Made by a program: the position numbers and the translations under genes. A stretch of DNA of 64,000 nt from Saccharolobus caldissimus (GTDB lineage Archaea > Thermoproteota > Thermoprotei_A > Sulfolobales > Sulfolobaceae): contig NZ_AP025226.1 in NCBI RefSeq assembly GCF_020886315.1, positions 186,001 to 250,000 of the forward strand, read 5' to 3'. Shown piece after piece: positions 42,195 to 52,656 of this stretch; positions within the stretch are counted from its first letter, which is position 1, and each line of letters starts with the position of its first letter. Under the pieces are notes generated by a model. It was not told the DNA's origin. It worked only from the letters and a program-made list of their open reading frames with translations, and did no database searches.

Positions 42195-43242
42195 TTATTG
42201 TAATTTCTTTTAAGTTCTCTAAGCTTCTATTAAATGCTATTTCCGTTATTGGTTCCATTCTTCTAATAGCATTATATAGTCTTAAATTAAACGTTCTAAT
42301 CACTGCTAATAGTGTAGGCGATTTTACTTCTTTTAGTATCTCCTCTGAAATTAAGGTTTCAGTTATTAAAACCCTTCTTAATGTCCTTAGTTCTTCCATT
42401 ACCTCATTTATTAAAGTAATATCCTCTTTAGCTAATACTTTCACGGAATGATCTATAACTGAAGAGGTCTGCTCTATGTATATGTTTATTTTATCCCATA
42501 ATTTTTTCAATTCTTCTAAATCTGAGGGGTGAAGCGATAATAAGTCTAAAGCTATTTCGCTTATTTCATCCGCAGCCTCCTCTATAGCCTTTATGAGAAT
42601 TCTATTACCTACAATTTGTATCCTTTTGACTCCTATCATATACGCTAAGCTTCTATTCATCTGGGCTAGTAACAATTGCCTTAAGGCTAGATAATATAAT
42701 CGATCTATTTCCTTTTCAAGTTCTATGACTTCTTGCAGAAATGTCCTACTAGATTCTTTTATTCCTAGATCTAGATAATGAAGCATTTGTTTAATAGAAT
42801 TTGATAGTCTATTTATTAAATTGTTCATTGTATACTTTGTAGGATCTAGAAAAGATTGTATTTGTATCGAGTCAGTAGTTTGAGATACTATTTCTAACCC
42901 AATAAGGTTTCTAATTGTGTCTTTAATTTTTCGTAGAATATCCTCAGTGAAGACCCCATTTTTAGTTTCTATATCTATTTTATCATATCCTAATATATAT
43001 AATGAGTAAAGAACTCTACTTACTATCTCTCCTTGAACAGAGGTATTCTCTATTATTACTTTCATTTCCTTTATATTACTTTCCGTCTTTAAGTTAGGAG
43101 GATACACTTTAAGGCTACCATCCTCATCTACTTCTAAATATACACTCTCTCCTGGGCTTAGTCCAACCTCTTTTACCCATTCGGCCGGTAATGAAACCAT
43201 AAGTGTAGATTTTCCAAATTTCTGAACTCTCCTAACTTCCAT
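42187..43242 (-). CDS. AbrB/SpoVT-type DNA-binding domain fused to PhoU-like domain
   Basis: Residues 1-50 are a SpoVT/AbrB swapped-hairpin domain ([39 protein letters not shown]). Residues 80-351 are helical with PhoU-like repeats ([19 protein letters not shown]-type acidic helices). This fusion is common in archaea and is thought to link phosphate status to transcription or to Pst transport. No phosphate transporter lies nearby in the window. The assignment of domains is good; the exact role is inferred. Confidence 0.85.
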   Translation of the reverse strand: MEVRRVQKFGKSTLMVSLPAEWVKEVGLSPGESVYLEVDEDGSLKVYPPNLKTESNIKEMKVIIENTSVQGEIVSRVLYSLYILGYDKIDIETKNGVFTEDILRKIKDTIRNLIGLEIVSQTTDSIQIQSFLDPTKYTMNNLINRLSNSIKQMLHYLDLGIKESSRTFLQEVIELEKEIDRLYYLALRQLLLAQMNRSLAYMIGVKRIQIVGNRILIKAIEEAADEISEIALDLLSLHPSDLEELKKLWDKINIYIEQTSSVIDHSVKVLAKEDITLINEVMEELRTLRRVLITETLISEEILKEVKSPTLLAVIRTFNLRLYNAIRRMEPITEIAFNRSLENLKEITITS

Positions 43243-43304
43243 TTAATACTACCTCCAGAGTGTATTATATAATTCAAAGTTTATAAAAGTAGTTTTAAAC
43301 TATA

Positions 43305-44300
43305 CTATACTATTTTAACTTCAGGTATTTCTCCAAACTTCTTTGTTAATACTGCCTCTCCATTACTTGGTATTATTCTAACACCATAAGGTTTTCGTTT
43401 TGTATACTGAATATAATATATAGATTTTAATATATTTTCATATAGAGTTAAATCTGAATATATTCCAACCATATCTAAACCTGCTACGCAAACGTAACTC
43501 ATTAATAATAAATCCTTTAAAGTTAAGGAACCTTCTTTAGCCCTCTCCCTAAGTATATTATCTTCCGCTACGGGTAACATCACCTCTGAGAAACCTATTG
43601 GATTTATCCTATTTTTCCAAACACTTTCAAATATATTTCTGTTAATTTCTGCAATATACCATAAATTAGATATATTGAAAATTTTACCACTTTTATTTTC
43701 TATTAATTCACCAACACTCTCATTCATCCAAGGTGACAAAGAAGCGTCAATTCCTAGAAATTTTATACCTAATTTTCTTTCAAGTTGTTTACCTATAGCG
43801 TCAGCCTTAGAAAGAACGACATCTATTTTCTCGTTTTTGAATTCATTAACATATAGTAAAGATAATCCGAATGAGTCATATGCTGTATTAGCAGTAGATG
43901 TTGGGAAATAAGGAGTCACTAAGAAATCATCATTAAATAATAGAGCAAATCTAGTAGCTTCTTCTGGTTCAAGACTAGTTAATATTTTTGAAAGTTCTTT
44001 CAAGTTTTCATTACTTTTTACTAGAATATGAGCGTAGATTCTATCATCTGTTTTTAGGATATCCTTAATCTCATTTATACGCTTATCATTTTCTTGAAGG
44101 TTTATTAAGCTAAATATGATATCTTTTGAATTTGTGGGTAATAGTTCGACGAGTTTGCTTAAACTAATGTCTTTCTGTGTAGGAGGTAATGATATTCTTT
44201 TACTCCAAATATAATCTTCGTTCAGTTTTTCTATCTTTTCTACGTTATCTTGTATTTTTGAATAATTTGTGACAAAAACAGTTAATGATCTTATTAGCAT
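43305..44300 (-). CDS. DUF711 family protein
   Basis: A 331-residue protein resembling DUF711 (UPF0210). Family-like stretches are TRFALLFNDDFLVTPYFP, SFGLSLLYVNEF, LGIDASLSPW and a C-terminal RIIPSNGEA. Bacterial members are longer (about 450) and have a structure reported to have a glycyl-radical-like barrel, yet no reaction is settled. It is divergent from the DsrE-TusA pair. Confidence 0.75.
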   Translation of the reverse strand: MLIRSLTVFVTNYSKIQDNVEKIEKLNEDYIWSKRISLPPTQKDISLSKLVELLPTNSKDIIFSLINLQENDKRINEIKDILKTDDRIYAHILVKSNENLKELSKILTSLEPEEATRFALLFNDDFLVTPYFPTSTANTAYDSFGLSLLYVNEFKNEKIDVVLSKADAIGKQLERKLGIKFLGIDASLSPWMNESVGELIENKSGKIFNISNLWYIAEINRNIFESVWKNRINPIGFSEVMLPVAEDNILRERAKEGSLTLKDLLLMSYVCVAGLDMVGIYSDLTLYENILKSIYYIQYTKRKPYGVRIIPSNGEAVLTKKFGEIPEVKIV

Positions 44301-44343
44301 ATTGGTTACATATTTTTAATCTCTATAAAAGTTTAAATCATTG

Positions 44344-44745
44344 ATGAGTAAGATTACTATTCTTTTGGCCGATAACAGTGTAGATAAGCTCTATCACGGT
44401 CTAGTAATAGCCTTAGGTGCTAGAGCTTTAGGGTGGAATGTAAAGTTTTTCGTGACGTCACAAGCAGTTGTTCTTTTCATTAAAAACAGAAAAGGAAAAG
44501 GTAAATTGAATTTACCATTTATTGCTAGATTTTTTGTGAGATTACAAATGAAAAGATTTAATATTCCTGATGTAGATAAATTGATTGAAGAAGCATTGAA
44601 TCAAGGCGTTGAATTTTACGTAGATGAGGCTGGTTTAAGATTAGTTAACGCTAAAAATGAAGATCTATTGGAGAACGTGAAACTATCGGGCAGTATTTCT
44701 TTTTTATTAGAAGCCAAGGATTCAGATGTGGTGGTAACACTTTGA
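44344..44745 (+). CDS. DsrE/DsrF-like protein
   Basis: A 133-residue DsrE-family protein: [29 protein letters not shown] (shown in part) and [13 protein letters not shown] match the alpha/beta fold. DsrE proteins accept persulfide from TusA. No cysteine is present in the whole protein as translated, so it cannot itself carry persulfide in the usual way. ATG at 44344 is chosen next to an in-frame TTG. Its stop overlaps the TusA gene by four bases. Confidence 0.82.
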   Translation: MSKITILLADNSVDKLYHGLVIALGARALGWNVKFFVTSQAVVLFIKNRKGKGKLNLPFIARFFVRLQMKRFNIPDVDKLIEEALNQGVEFYVDEAGLRLVNAKNEDLLENVKLSGSISFLLEAKDSDVVVTL

Positions 44746-44969
44746 AAATAATTGAATCAAATGATATATGCCCTATAATTTTAACGACTGTTTTAAAAGA
44801 GTGGACTTCTTTAAAGAAAGGTGAAGAAGAAGAGCTAGTTATAATTACTAATTGGGAGGCTGTAGGCCAAGAATTAGAGAAATGGTGTAGGGAAACTGGT
44901 AATGTATTTATTGGTGTAACAAGAAAAGATAAGAAGTTTGAGGTGAGGCTTAAGTTAATTAAGAAATAA
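44742..44969 (+). CDS. TusA/SirA-family sulfur carrier
   Basis: A 75-residue protein with the Cys-Pro motif ([15 protein letters not shown]), [12 protein letters not shown] and a second cysteine in [11 protein letters not shown], all typical of TusA. It likely carries sulfur as a persulfide on the CP cysteine. TTG at 44742 overlaps the DsrE stop (TTGA) with GGTGGT upstream, so both proteins are made together. The Hdr complex usual for oxidative sulfur metabolism is not in this window. Confidence 0.85.
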   Translation: MKIIESNDICPIILTTVLKEWTSLKKGEEEELVIITNWEAVGQELEKWCRETGNVFIGVTRKDKKFEVRLKLIKK

Positions 44970-45009
44970 ATATTAGTTTATCATTAGAGCATTTCGGTAG
45001 ATCTATATT

Positions 45010-45903
45010 GTGTCAAATACTCTTCACGTATTCTCAAATGAGCAAGAATTATTAGAGGGAATGTGGCCTACACCATTGCTTAAATTAAGGATAGGCAAAG
45101 ATGTTTGGGGGAAATTAGAATATTATAATGCTTTTAGCAGAAGCGTTAAGGATAGGACTGCATGGTTTCTATTTAAACAAGCACTAATTAATAACTCGAC
45201 TCAAATAGTTGAAGCAACCTCTGGGAATACTGGAGTAGCATTAGCAGCATTATCGGCAATTTATGGAATTAAGTTTACAATGTTTATTCCAATAGTTGCA
45301 CCAAAAGTATATAAAGTTCTTGTAAAAATATTGGGTGGAAGCGTAATAGAAGCTGGGTATTCTACTAATGATATTATACCATTGGCTAAGAAATTTGCAG
45401 AACTCAGTAACGCTATAAATTTAGATCAATTTAATAATCCTTTAAATATTATAGCCCATTATGAAACTACAGCTAGAGAGATAGATGAACAATTAAAATC
45501 TATAGGCAAGACACCTTCACGTATAATAGCTACAATGGGTACTGGAGGTCATATTGCAGGAATATCGAAATATTTTAAGGAAAGATATGGAGATAATATA
45601 GAGATAATTGGAGTTCAACCGTCTAAGGATTCAAGAATACCTGGCATAAAAAGGCAAGACGGTAAAAATAGTTTACTTGAAGGAATAAAGATTGATCGCG
45701 TAATTGATATAAATTTGGAGGAGGCAATAGATGGAGTTCTCACTATAGCTAGAACTTCTGGGATATTAATAGGACTGAGTGCTGGTGCAACTGTTGCTGC
45801 ATATAAGAAGCTAAAAGGAGATGATAATACTACTGTCCTTATATTTCCTGATGATATATTTAAATATGTTGATATACTAGAGCAAACTTTAAAAGAGATT
45901 TAA
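45010..45903 (+). CDS. Cysteine synthase family PLP enzyme
   Basis: A fold-type II PLP enzyme of 297 residues. The PLP lysine is in [10 protein letters not shown], the substrate loop is [11 protein letters not shown] and the phosphate loop GTGGHIAG. It joins sulfide or another sulfur donor to an activated serine to make cysteine. O-acetylserine, O-phosphoserine or other substrates cannot be separated by eye. It follows the TusA gene by 40 bases, which makes TusA a possible sulfur source. The GTG start lies at 45010. Confidence 0.9.
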   Translation: MSNTLHVFSNEQELLEGMWPTPLLKLRIGKDVWGKLEYYNAFSRSVKDRTAWFLFKQALINNSTQIVEATSGNTGVALAALSAIYGIKFTMFIPIVAPKVYKVLVKILGGSVIEAGYSTNDIIPLAKKFAELSNAINLDQFNNPLNIIAHYETTAREIDEQLKSIGKTPSRIIATMGTGGHIAGISKYFKERYGDNIEIIGVQPSKDSRIPGIKRQDGKNSLLEGIKIDRVIDINLEEAIDGVLTIARTSGILIGLSAGATVAAYKKLKGDDNTTVLIFPDDIFKYVDILEQTLKEI

Positions 45904-45919
45904 TAATAAGGAGAATACT

Positions 45920-46078
45920 ATGGCTGAGCTTATAGTTATAATGAATAAAAAAGGGGATATTTTGGATTTTTCTCCTAGAAATTTGGATATATCAAAATTT
46001 CTATCAAAGAAGCCTAATGAAATATATGATGATGGAGAATTAATAAGGCTAAGAATAGATATAGCAAATGATGTTTAA
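45920..46078 (+). CDS. Small protein of 52 residues, coupled to the kinase gene
   Basis: A short open frame with AAGGAG six bases before its ATG. It reads MAELIVIMNKKGDILDFSP and ends RLRIDIANDV. I know no match. Its end overlaps the downstream kinase start by 11 bases, and codon use looks like its neighbours, so it is probably real. It is not a ubiquitin-like carrier, as it lacks a terminal Gly-Gly. Confidence 0.6.
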   Translation: MAELIVIMNKKGDILDFSPRNLDISKFLSKKPNEIYDDGELIRLRIDIANDV

Positions 46079-46724
46079 AAGCCCTTACAGTCAATCAAGA
46101 ATTATAAAGAAGAATAACGAAGTATATGTCCAAAAATGTTATATGACAATTTTTGGTATAAAATGGTATTTTATTTCTAGCTTCTTTTGGAACTATCCAT
46201 TTGTAGGTGATCCCAAAGAAAGATTTACGAGAGAAGTTGATTTCTTTCTAGAAAGATGGAGCACTAATAATATCATAGTACCCAAGTTAATAGATATAGA
46301 TTCTAAAGAATTATGTATAACTAGAGAATTTATAGAAGGAGAAGAGGTAAACGAGGATAATATTGAAGTTGTGGGTAAAGGATTAAGGGATATTCACGAA
46401 TCTGGTTATGTATTAGGGGATACGAAGTTAAGCAATTTCGTTGTCGTAAGGAACAGATTAGGTATAATAGATGCAGAACAATCACTTAAGTCCAATAATC
46501 CTTATTATAAGGCATGGGACTTGTTAGTATTATTTTTATTTCTAAGCTATAAAATCGTTAATTTAAATAATTTTAGTGATGCTGTAAGAAAATTTCTTAA
46601 TGAATATAATCCGGATAAAAGTATAGTAAGGGAAATTTTCAATATTAAGAATATAAATTTAATGAGCTTTTATCCTCCAACTCACTTATATGTATTAAAA
46701 AACCTAATGACTAATTTTTATTAA
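46068..46724 (+). CDS. Atypical small protein kinase (RIO/Bud32-like)
   Basis: A 218-residue kinase-like protein. The catalytic loop is YVLGDTKLSNFVV with Asp118 and Asn123, and the metal-binding aspartate is Asp135 in GIIDAEQ, replacing DFG. A lysine at 23 and glutamate in REVDFF near 56 are candidates for the ATP-binding pair. The C-terminal lobe is short and helical, as in Bud32 and RIO kinases. ATP binding is likely; the substrate is unknown. It is coupled to the preceding 52-residue gene. Confidence 0.72.
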   Translation: MMFKSPYSQSRIIKKNNEVYVQKCYMTIFGIKWYFISSFFWNYPFVGDPKERFTREVDFFLERWSTNNIIVPKLIDIDSKELCITREFIEGEEVNEDNIEVVGKGLRDIHESGYVLGDTKLSNFVVVRNRLGIIDAEQSLKSNNPYYKAWDLLVLFLFLSYKIVNLNNFSDAVRKFLNEYNPDKSIVREIFNIKNINLMSFYPPTHLYVLKNLMTNFY

Positions 46725-46892
46725 AATTCTGCTCGTATCTCTTATTGCTTCGATATTTGAGTCCAAAATTCTAGTTCCACAAACTGGGCATCTGTAATAA
46801 TACCTTATTATCTTTTTAACCCCATCGGTGCTTTCTGATTCCGCTATAAAGTCCATTTTAATTTTGCATTTTGGGCATGTCACTGTATTCAT
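46704..46892 (-). CDS. Small zinc-ribbon protein
   Basis: A 62-residue protein with VTCPKCKIKM and YRCPVCGTRI, two CxxC knuckles of one zinc ribbon, followed by a short helix. Related ribbons occur in transcription or RNA-binding proteins. It overlaps the kinase gene 3' end by 21 bases and is divergent from moaA. Confidence 0.75.
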   Translation of the reverse strand: MNTVTCPKCKIKMDFIAESESTDGVKKIIRYYYRCPVCGTRILDSNIEAIRDTSRILIKISH

Positions 46893-46930
46893 ACATGTGT
46901 TTATAATCTTTAGAGGTAAAAAAGCTATTA

Positions 46931-47857
46931 ATGAATGACAGATTTGGAAGACCTTTAGAAGATTTAAGGATAACTTTAACGCACGCTTGTAATTTTCAAT
47001 GCTTCTTCTGCCATATGGAAGGAGAAGATGGAATGGAAAATGGGCTAAAAAAAGAAGATATCATATTAGTAGCAAAAGTAGCTAAAAAAATTGGAATAAA
47101 ATCAGTTAAATTAACTGGTGGTGAGCCAACCTTAAGGAGAGATTTAACTGAAATAATTAGAGGTCTTAAACTATTAGGGTATGAAGACATATCTATGACC
47201 ACTAATGGTTTTCTTCTTAAAAATTTAGCGTTTAAACTCAAAGAAGCTGGCTTGGATAGAATAAATATTAGTTTACATGCCATATCAAGGGAAACATTTA
47301 AGAAAATTACTGGTGTAGATGCTTTTGATAAAGTAATAGAGGGTATAAAGACTGCTATTAACGCAGGTTTAAGACCAATTAAATTAAATTTCGTGGTGAA
47401 TAAGCGTAACATTAGTGAGACGTTTAAATTTCTAGACCTAGCTGAGAAATTAGGGGTAGATGAAGTCCATTTAATCGAACTCCACCCAGTAGGATTAGGT
47501 AAAAAAGCGTTTACTGAACATGATGATTTAAATGCAATTGAAGAACAAATTTCAAGAGTAGCAGTCAAAAAAGAGATAAGGAAAAAGCATTTTAGACCTC
47601 GTTACGTCCTGCCTTCAGGATTAATAGTAGAAGTAATAAAGCCTTATGCAAATCCAATATTCTGTGCTGGCTGTAATAGAATTCGCTTGTCAGTAGACGG
47701 AAAGCTAAAGACTTGCTTATATAGGGAAGATAACGTTATAGACATTTCAGATGTATTTAAAAGTGACTTTAATGAGGAAGTGAAAGAGAAATTAATTGAA
47801 AAAGCGTTTATGGTAGCAATAGCTATTAGAGAGCCTAATTTTAAATATAAACTATGA
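46931..47857 (+). CDS. moaA: GTP 3',8-cyclase MoaA
   Basis: It starts molybdopterin synthesis with radical SAM chemistry on GTP. Cys20, Cys24 and Cys27 (ACNFQCFFC) bind the SAM cluster; [11 protein letters not shown] and TTNGFLL follow; the C-terminal [11 protein letters not shown] with a later TCLY cysteine binds the second cluster. Length 308 is normal. A TTTATAA element about 28 bases upstream suits a leaderless start. Its stop overlaps the prolidase start as ATGA. Confidence 0.95.
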   Translation: MNDRFGRPLEDLRITLTHACNFQCFFCHMEGEDGMENGLKKEDIILVAKVAKKIGIKSVKLTGGEPTLRRDLTEIIRGLKLLGYEDISMTTNGFLLKNLAFKLKEAGLDRINISLHAISRETFKKITGVDAFDKVIEGIKTAINAGLRPIKLNFVVNKRNISETFKFLDLAEKLGVDEVHLIELHPVGLGKKAFTEHDDLNAIEEQISRVAVKKEIRKKHFRPRYVLPSGLIVEVIKPYANPIFCAGCNRIRLSVDGKLKTCLYREDNVIDISDVFKSDFNEEVKEKLIEKAFMVAIAIREPNFKYKL

Positions 47858-48906
47858 GTAGATTAAAGAAGCTTGAGGCTATCTTTGAAGATAAAAAAAT
47901 TAATTGTGGAATAATATTAGGATCTCCTAACTTATTCTACTTTTTAGAATACTCTGGTGCTGGTGCGTTAGTGTATTGTGATTCTAAGTTTACCTTAGTA
48001 GTTCCCGCGTTAGAAATGTATAGGGCTGGAGACGTTAAATCTGTAGATGTAGTAGTATATTATCCTTCTAAAATAGCTGATAACGTAATAGAAGGCAATC
48101 TCTTCAAAGCGCTAGAGAAAATTGTAAAAAGTGAATATGTAGGAGTAGACGTAAATTGGAATGATGCAAATACATTTAGGTTTTTATCTGAAAAATATAA
48201 GATAATTGATATTTCCACTGAAATTAGTAAAATGAGATCTATTAAGGATGATGAAGAGTTAGATAGAATTAGAAGAGCTGGAGAGATCACTGCAACTGCT
48301 ATTAAAATGGCAATGGAAAAATTAGATAATAACGTTAATGAAAAACAAATCGCCGGAATAATTGATATGACTATGAAGACTGTAGGAGCCGAAGATTACG
48401 CTTTTCCCTCTATAGTAGCATTTGGAGAAAACACAGCGTACCCCCATCATATTCCTACGGATAGATATTTAAAGGAAGGTGATGTAGTATTATTTGACGT
48501 AGGAGCTAAATATAAAGGATATTGTTTTGATAGCACTAGAACTTACGTCTTTAATAATGAGGCTAAAAAAATCTATGAAATAGTTTTACAAGCACAGCTT
48601 GAAGCAATAGATTATGTGAGAGATGGCGTGTATGCCTCAGAAGTTGATGGAGTCGCTAGAAAGGTTATTGAAAAAGCTGGATATGGGAAGTATTTTATTC
48701 ACTCTACAGGTCACGGAGTTGGTATAGAAATTCATGAAAGTCCTACAATATCTATGAATTCAAAAGATATATTAAGAGAAAATATGGTAATTACTATTGA
48801 ACCTGGAATATATTTAAAAGGTAGATTTGGAGTGCGAATAGAAGACACGCTTATAGTGACTAAAAACAAACCTATAGTTTTGGAAACCACTTATAAACTA
48901 ATGTAG
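47854..48906 (+). CDS. pepQ: Xaa-Pro dipeptidase (M24 family)
   Basis: A dimetal peptidase releasing residues before proline. Metal ligands are visible in order: the two aspartates in [18 protein letters not shown], the histidine in [14 protein letters not shown], and glutamates in ITIEPGIYL and VRIEDTL. The N-terminal creatinase-like domain covers residues 1-125. Length 350 matches archaeal prolidases. Translational overlap with moaA has no obvious functional meaning. Confidence 0.92.
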   Translation: MSRLKKLEAIFEDKKINCGIILGSPNLFYFLEYSGAGALVYCDSKFTLVVPALEMYRAGDVKSVDVVVYYPSKIADNVIEGNLFKALEKIVKSEYVGVDVNWNDANTFRFLSEKYKIIDISTEISKMRSIKDDEELDRIRRAGEITATAIKMAMEKLDNNVNEKQIAGIIDMTMKTVGAEDYAFPSIVAFGENTAYPHHIPTDRYLKEGDVVLFDVGAKYKGYCFDSTRTYVFNNEAKKIYEIVLQAQLEAIDYVRDGVYASEVDGVARKVIEKAGYGKYFIHSTGHGVGIEIHESPTISMNSKDILRENMVITIEPGIYLKGRFGVRIEDTLIVTKNKPIVLETTYKLM

Positions 48907-48959
48907 AAGTTTTTTAACAAAATAGTTATAATGGATTGCTTCACTAAAGTATAAACGGT

Positions 48960-49586
48960 ATGGAGCAAACGGAGATAAACAATCAGAAACTCGTAGAAGA
49001 GATAGCAAAGAGGATAAGAGAAATTCTAGAATTATTAGGGGAAAATCCAGAAAGAGAAGGATTAAGAGAAACTCCAGAAAGAGTAGCGAGAGCTTTACTA
49101 GAAATGACATCGGGTTTAAGAACTCCAGCTCCCCAAATGAAAGTCTTTAATTTAAATGAAGATGGGATAAAATACGAGGAGAACCAAATAGTAATAGTAA
49201 GGGATATAAATTTCTCTTCACTATGTGAGCATCACATGCTGCCTATTATTGGGAAAATTCACGTAGCGTATATAGTTGGTGATGAAGGTAAAGTTGCGGG
49301 ATTCAGCAAAATCATTAGAATAGTAAATTATTACGCATCAAGACTTCAAATTCAAGAAAGACTTGTTGAACAGGTTGCAGAAGCAATAATGAATAGTGAT
49401 ATAAAACCTAAGGGAGTTATGGTTATTGGAAATGCTCTTCATATGTGTTCGTATGTGAGGGGAGTTAAAGATAGGGAAGCTAAACTCGTATCGGTAGCTT
49501 ATAGGGGGGTATTTAAGTCAAATAAATCATTACGTAATCACGTATTTAGATTATTAGATAACACAAATAAGGTAAACTTATTATAG
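48960..49586 (+). CDS. folE: GTP cyclohydrolase I
   Basis: It turns GTP into dihydroneopterin triphosphate, the start of pterin synthesis. Zinc ligands are in [10 protein letters not shown] and [10 protein letters not shown], and [16 protein letters not shown] is the family signature. Type I FolE is unusual in archaea, many of which use MptA; Sulfolobales are among those with FolE. Together with the beta-RFAP synthase at 54442 it points to a methanopterin-like cofactor. Confidence 0.94.
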   Translation: MEQTEINNQKLVEEIAKRIREILELLGENPEREGLRETPERVARALLEMTSGLRTPAPQMKVFNLNEDGIKYEENQIVIVRDINFSSLCEHHMLPIIGKIHVAYIVGDEGKVAGFSKIIRIVNYYASRLQIQERLVEQVAEAIMNSDIKPKGVMVIGNALHMCSYVRGVKDREAKLVSVAYRGVFKSNKSLRNHVFRLLDNTNKVNLL

Positions 49587-49589
49587 GGG

Positions 49590-49595
49590 TTTTTT
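49590..49595 (+). terminator. Oligo-T terminator after folE
   Basis: GGGG followed by six T residues directly after the folE stop codon. Confidence 0.35.
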
Positions 49596-49613
49596 AGAAT
49601 AAATTAATTGTTA

Positions 49614-50513
49614 ATGAGCAGTAAAGAGAAAGTTATATCTATTCTTAAGGAGAAAGGGTCATTGCCACAGTCAGAGTTACTTAGGCTATCTGGGTTATCT
49701 AAGAGTAGGTTATCTGAAATTCTATCTGAACTAGAGAAGGAAGGTATAATTAGTAGAAGGAGGATTTTAGGTAAAAATTTAGAAGTTTTCTTATCCCCTA
49801 CTAGATTCTTAAGATTGGGGATAATAAAGGCTGCAGAATATCCTTTTATAATGCCCTTTATTAAAAAAATGGAGGATATGGGATACGTAATAAGTGTTAA
49901 AATTTATGAAAATGGAATAGATTTGACTAGAGATCTAGTTACTGGAAGAATAGATTTAGGATTCTCTCCCGTTATAACGCAACTTATATTTTCTACTATT
50001 TTTGGCAATATAAAGATTATAGCAGGCGGTGCTAAGGGTGGGGGTGGCATTGTAGGTAAAGCATGTAATAAGATAGCATCTACGGTAATGTCAAGTATGG
50101 AAATTTGGGCTTTTAATGAGATTAAAGATGCAGAGATTATACCTTCAAGTAGCCCAGATGAGATGATAAATTATTTAGAGAGAGGTGTAGTTAATGGAAT
50201 AGCAATATGGGAGCCTTACCTTTCAATATTAGAGAAGAGGGGATACAAGACCCATAGATTTGCCCCACTGCACTGTTGTACGTTGGCTGTTAGGGAAAAT
50301 TTAGATTATGAAAAAATAAAAAGAATTTATGAAGAGGCTTTCAGTTGGTTTAAATCATCAATGGATAGATGGATCTCTAGCTATTCTAATTTATTAAATG
50401 TCGATTATAATATTCTAAAAGAAGCGTCAAAAAATTACGAATTTGATGAGTATTTGGATCTTAAGGAGTTTAAAAATAGGCTAAAAAGTTTAGGAGTTTT
50501 TATTCCAGTTTAG
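49614..50513 (+). CDS. Winged-helix regulator fused to a solute-binding-like domain
   Basis: Residues 1-65 are a winged helix-turn-helix ([21 protein letters not shown], shown in part [22 protein letters not shown]). Residues 75-299 resemble periplasmic substrate-binding proteins of the NMT1/SsuA type: [13 protein letters not shown] near 110, then [18 protein letters not shown] and [16 protein letters not shown], and a Cys pair in [10 protein letters not shown]. There is no signal peptide, so it is cytoplasmic: a ligand-sensing transcription factor. The effector is unknown. It ends convergent with glnA (4-base overlap). ATG 49614 is chosen over TTG 49608. Confidence 0.78.
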   Translation: MSSKEKVISILKEKGSLPQSELLRLSGLSKSRLSEILSELEKEGIISRRRILGKNLEVFLSPTRFLRLGIIKAAEYPFIMPFIKKMEDMGYVISVKIYENGIDLTRDLVTGRIDLGFSPVITQLIFSTIFGNIKIIAGGAKGGGGIVGKACNKIASTVMSSMEIWAFNEIKDAEIIPSSSPDEMINYLERGVVNGIAIWEPYLSILEKRGYKTHRFAPLHCCTLAVRENLDYEKIKRIYEEAFSWFKSSMDRWISSYSNLLNVDYNILKEASKNYEFDEYLDLKEFKNRLKSLGVFIPV

Positions 50514-51925
50514 GAGTCGAGGTAGTAGTATATTTCCATTGGGTGTGGATATCCTTGCAAGTTTCTGGCTTCTTCTCTCTTAAGGTCTATATATGTGTCT
50601 AATAGTGATGAATTAAATACTGGTTTTAAGAACTCCTTATCACTTTCTAACTCATCTAGTGCTTCATCAAGAGATCTCGGTAACTCCTTAATCCCTAATT
50701 GACGTCTTCGCTCTGGTGTTAAGTGATAGATGTTTTCATCTACTGGATCTCCTGGGTCAATCTTCTTATTTACACCATCTAATGCAGCCATCAAAATTGC
50801 TGCAAACGCTAGGTATGGATTAGCGGAAGGATCTGGAGGTCTATACTCAATTCTCTTAGCTTTTTCCATTCCTTTATAATATGCTGGGACTCTTATTACT
50901 GCACTTCTGTTACTCTTACTCCAAGCTATATACACTGGTGCCTCGAAACCTGGTATTAATCTTCTATAACTGTTAACTGTTGGGGATACTATTGCCGATA
51001 ATGCCCTAGCGTGATGAAGAAGTCCGCCTATTACATATCTGCCGAATTGACTTATCTCGGCATATTCGTCATTTGGATCATACATTAAGTTCTTCTTACC
51101 ATCCTTAGTCCATAAGCTAAAGTGTGTGTGCATACCTGTGCCGTTATCTCCGTAAATCGGTTTAGGCATGAACGTCGCTACCATTCCGTGTTTTGCAGCA
51201 ACGTTCTTTACTACATACTTTAACGTTTGTACTTTATCAGCGGTATCAACTAAAGTGGAGAATCTAAAATCTATTTCACCTTGACCTGCTGTAGCTACTT
51301 CGTGATGTGTAGCTTCTATTGTGTATCCAAAATACTTAACTAAAGTATCTACAATTTCCACTCTAATATCCATTAACTGGTCTACTGGAGGTGCAGGATA
51401 ATATCCCTCTTTGAATCTTATTACGAAAGTCCCACTATCACTCCATGGAGCTTCTCTAGCGTGAATTTTATATCCAGTACCAGACTGAGGTGTACTGACG
51501 TCCAATTTTACTTTATCGAAAATAAAGAATTCTAATTCTGGTCCGTAATATGAGATGTAGCCTTGTTCTGATTGATATCGTTCTGCCTCTTCTGCTATAA
51601 ATCTAGGATCTCTCTCAAATCTTCCCTTTCCACCACCCCAAAATACTTTTGATATTACCCTAGCTACTCCAGGAGACCAAGGTACTAATGTCATTGTTTC
51701 TGGTACTGGGAGTAAAACCATATCACTTTCATAAATACTAGTAAAACCTCTAATACTACTTCCATCTAATTTACCAAAACCTGTCTTTAAAGTTTCCATA
51801 TCAAATTCGCTTGCTGGTACTGTTATATGGTGTAATCTACCGGGAACATCTGTGAATTGTAAATCCACCCATCTTATATTATTTTCCTTTAGGAATTTGA
51901 GCACTTCTTCTGGTGTACTTGGCAT
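50510..51925 (-). CDS. glnA: Glutamine synthetase, type I
   Basis: It makes glutamine from glutamate, ammonia and ATP. The 471-residue protein shows [12 protein letters not shown], the metal-binding [11 protein letters not shown] and [27 protein letters not shown] and the substrate/ADP loop [19 protein letters not shown] (shown in part), and NRSAVIRVP. The ATG is leaderless with respect to the TATA box upstream. Confidence 0.96.
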   Translation of the reverse strand: MPSTPEEVLKFLKENNIRWVDLQFTDVPGRLHHITVPASEFDMETLKTGFGKLDGSSIRGFTSIYESDMVLLPVPETMTLVPWSPGVARVISKVFWGGGKGRFERDPRFIAEEAERYQSEQGYISYYGPELEFFIFDKVKLDVSTPQSGTGYKIHAREAPWSDSGTFVIRFKEGYYPAPPVDQLMDIRVEIVDTLVKYFGYTIEATHHEVATAGQGEIDFRFSTLVDTADKVQTLKYVVKNVAAKHGMVATFMPKPIYGDNGTGMHTHFSLWTKDGKKNLMYDPNDEYAEISQFGRYVIGGLLHHARALSAIVSPTVNSYRRLIPGFEAPVYIAWSKSNRSAVIRVPAYYKGMEKAKRIEYRPPDPSANPYLAFAAILMAALDGVNKKIDPGDPVDENIYHLTPERRRQLGIKELPRSLDEALDELESDKEFLKPVFNSSLLDTYIDLKREEARNLQGYPHPMEIYYYLDS

Positions 51926-51947
51926 GTATGTGGCTATTCATATATGG

Positions 51948-51955
51948 TATAAAAA
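51948..51955 (-). promoter_or_regulatory. TATA box for glnA
   Basis: TTTTTATA on the minus strand, centred 26-27 bases before the glnA ATG. Confidence 0.7.
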
Positions 51956-52047
51956 GATTACTAGATATTATCATAAAAAGTTTTCACTTTCTTATGTAGA
52001 ATTTAACGTAATATTGCTCAAAATCTTTTATTTTACTTATAAATCTT

Positions 52048-52656
52048 TTAAAAAACTTTATGTAGAGAACCATTGTTCATAACGTAGTGGTGATCTGAAT
52101 GTTTTGTATCTTCAATGTTTTGTGTTACATAAATAAGTTCTATTTCGTATTTTTTACATAAATTTACATAAGTATTAATGAAATTTTCCCTTTCATTAAT
52201 ATTGCTAAATGCCTCATCTACTAGTATTAGCTTTGGCTTTGCCAAAATTGCAGTGGCTAATGAGACTTTTTCTCTATTACCTAAGCTTAAACTAGCAACT
52301 CTTTTATCTTCTTGAGGGATTTCCAATAATTTAACTATTTCTTTCAATTCATAATCGGAGACCTTTCTCTTCCTTAACTTAGCCCCCCAAACTAGATGTT
52401 TCCTTACTTTGAATGACGGAATATAACTCTCTGGAGTAACTAAAATAACGTCTCTCTCGTTGATTGCTAAGTTAGTTATATCATTTCCGTTTAACTTCAC
52501 ATACCCAGTATCAGGTTTTAACACACCTGCTATAATATTTAATAGTGTACTCTTACCACTTCCATTCTTACCGGTTATGGCTATTATTCCCTCATCAGAA
52601 AAATTAGCATTAAGGAAAAAAGACTGTATTTTCTTTTTTACATTTACCTCTATCAT
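52048..52656 (-). CDS. ABC transporter ATP-binding protein, no permease nearby
   Basis: A 202-residue ABC ATPase. Walker A is GKNGSGKST at 29-37, the signature is SLGNREKVSLA (diverged from LSGGQ), and Walker B is LILVDEAF. It resembles short ABC ATPases of export or antibiotic-type systems. No membrane subunit is encoded next to it. Its start overlaps the thioredoxin gene by four bases, so it is the third gene of an operon with the AMP-ligase and thioredoxin genes. Confidence 0.85.
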   Translation of the reverse strand: MIEVNVKKKIQSFFLNANFSDEGIIAITGKNGSGKSTLLNIIAGVLKPDTGYVKLNGNDITNLAINERDVILVTPESYIPSFKVRKHLVWGAKLRKRKVSDYELKEIVKLLEIPQEDKRVASLSLGNREKVSLATAILAKPKLILVDEAFSNINERENFINTYVNLCKKYEIELIYVTQNIEDTKHSDHHYVMNNGSLHKVF

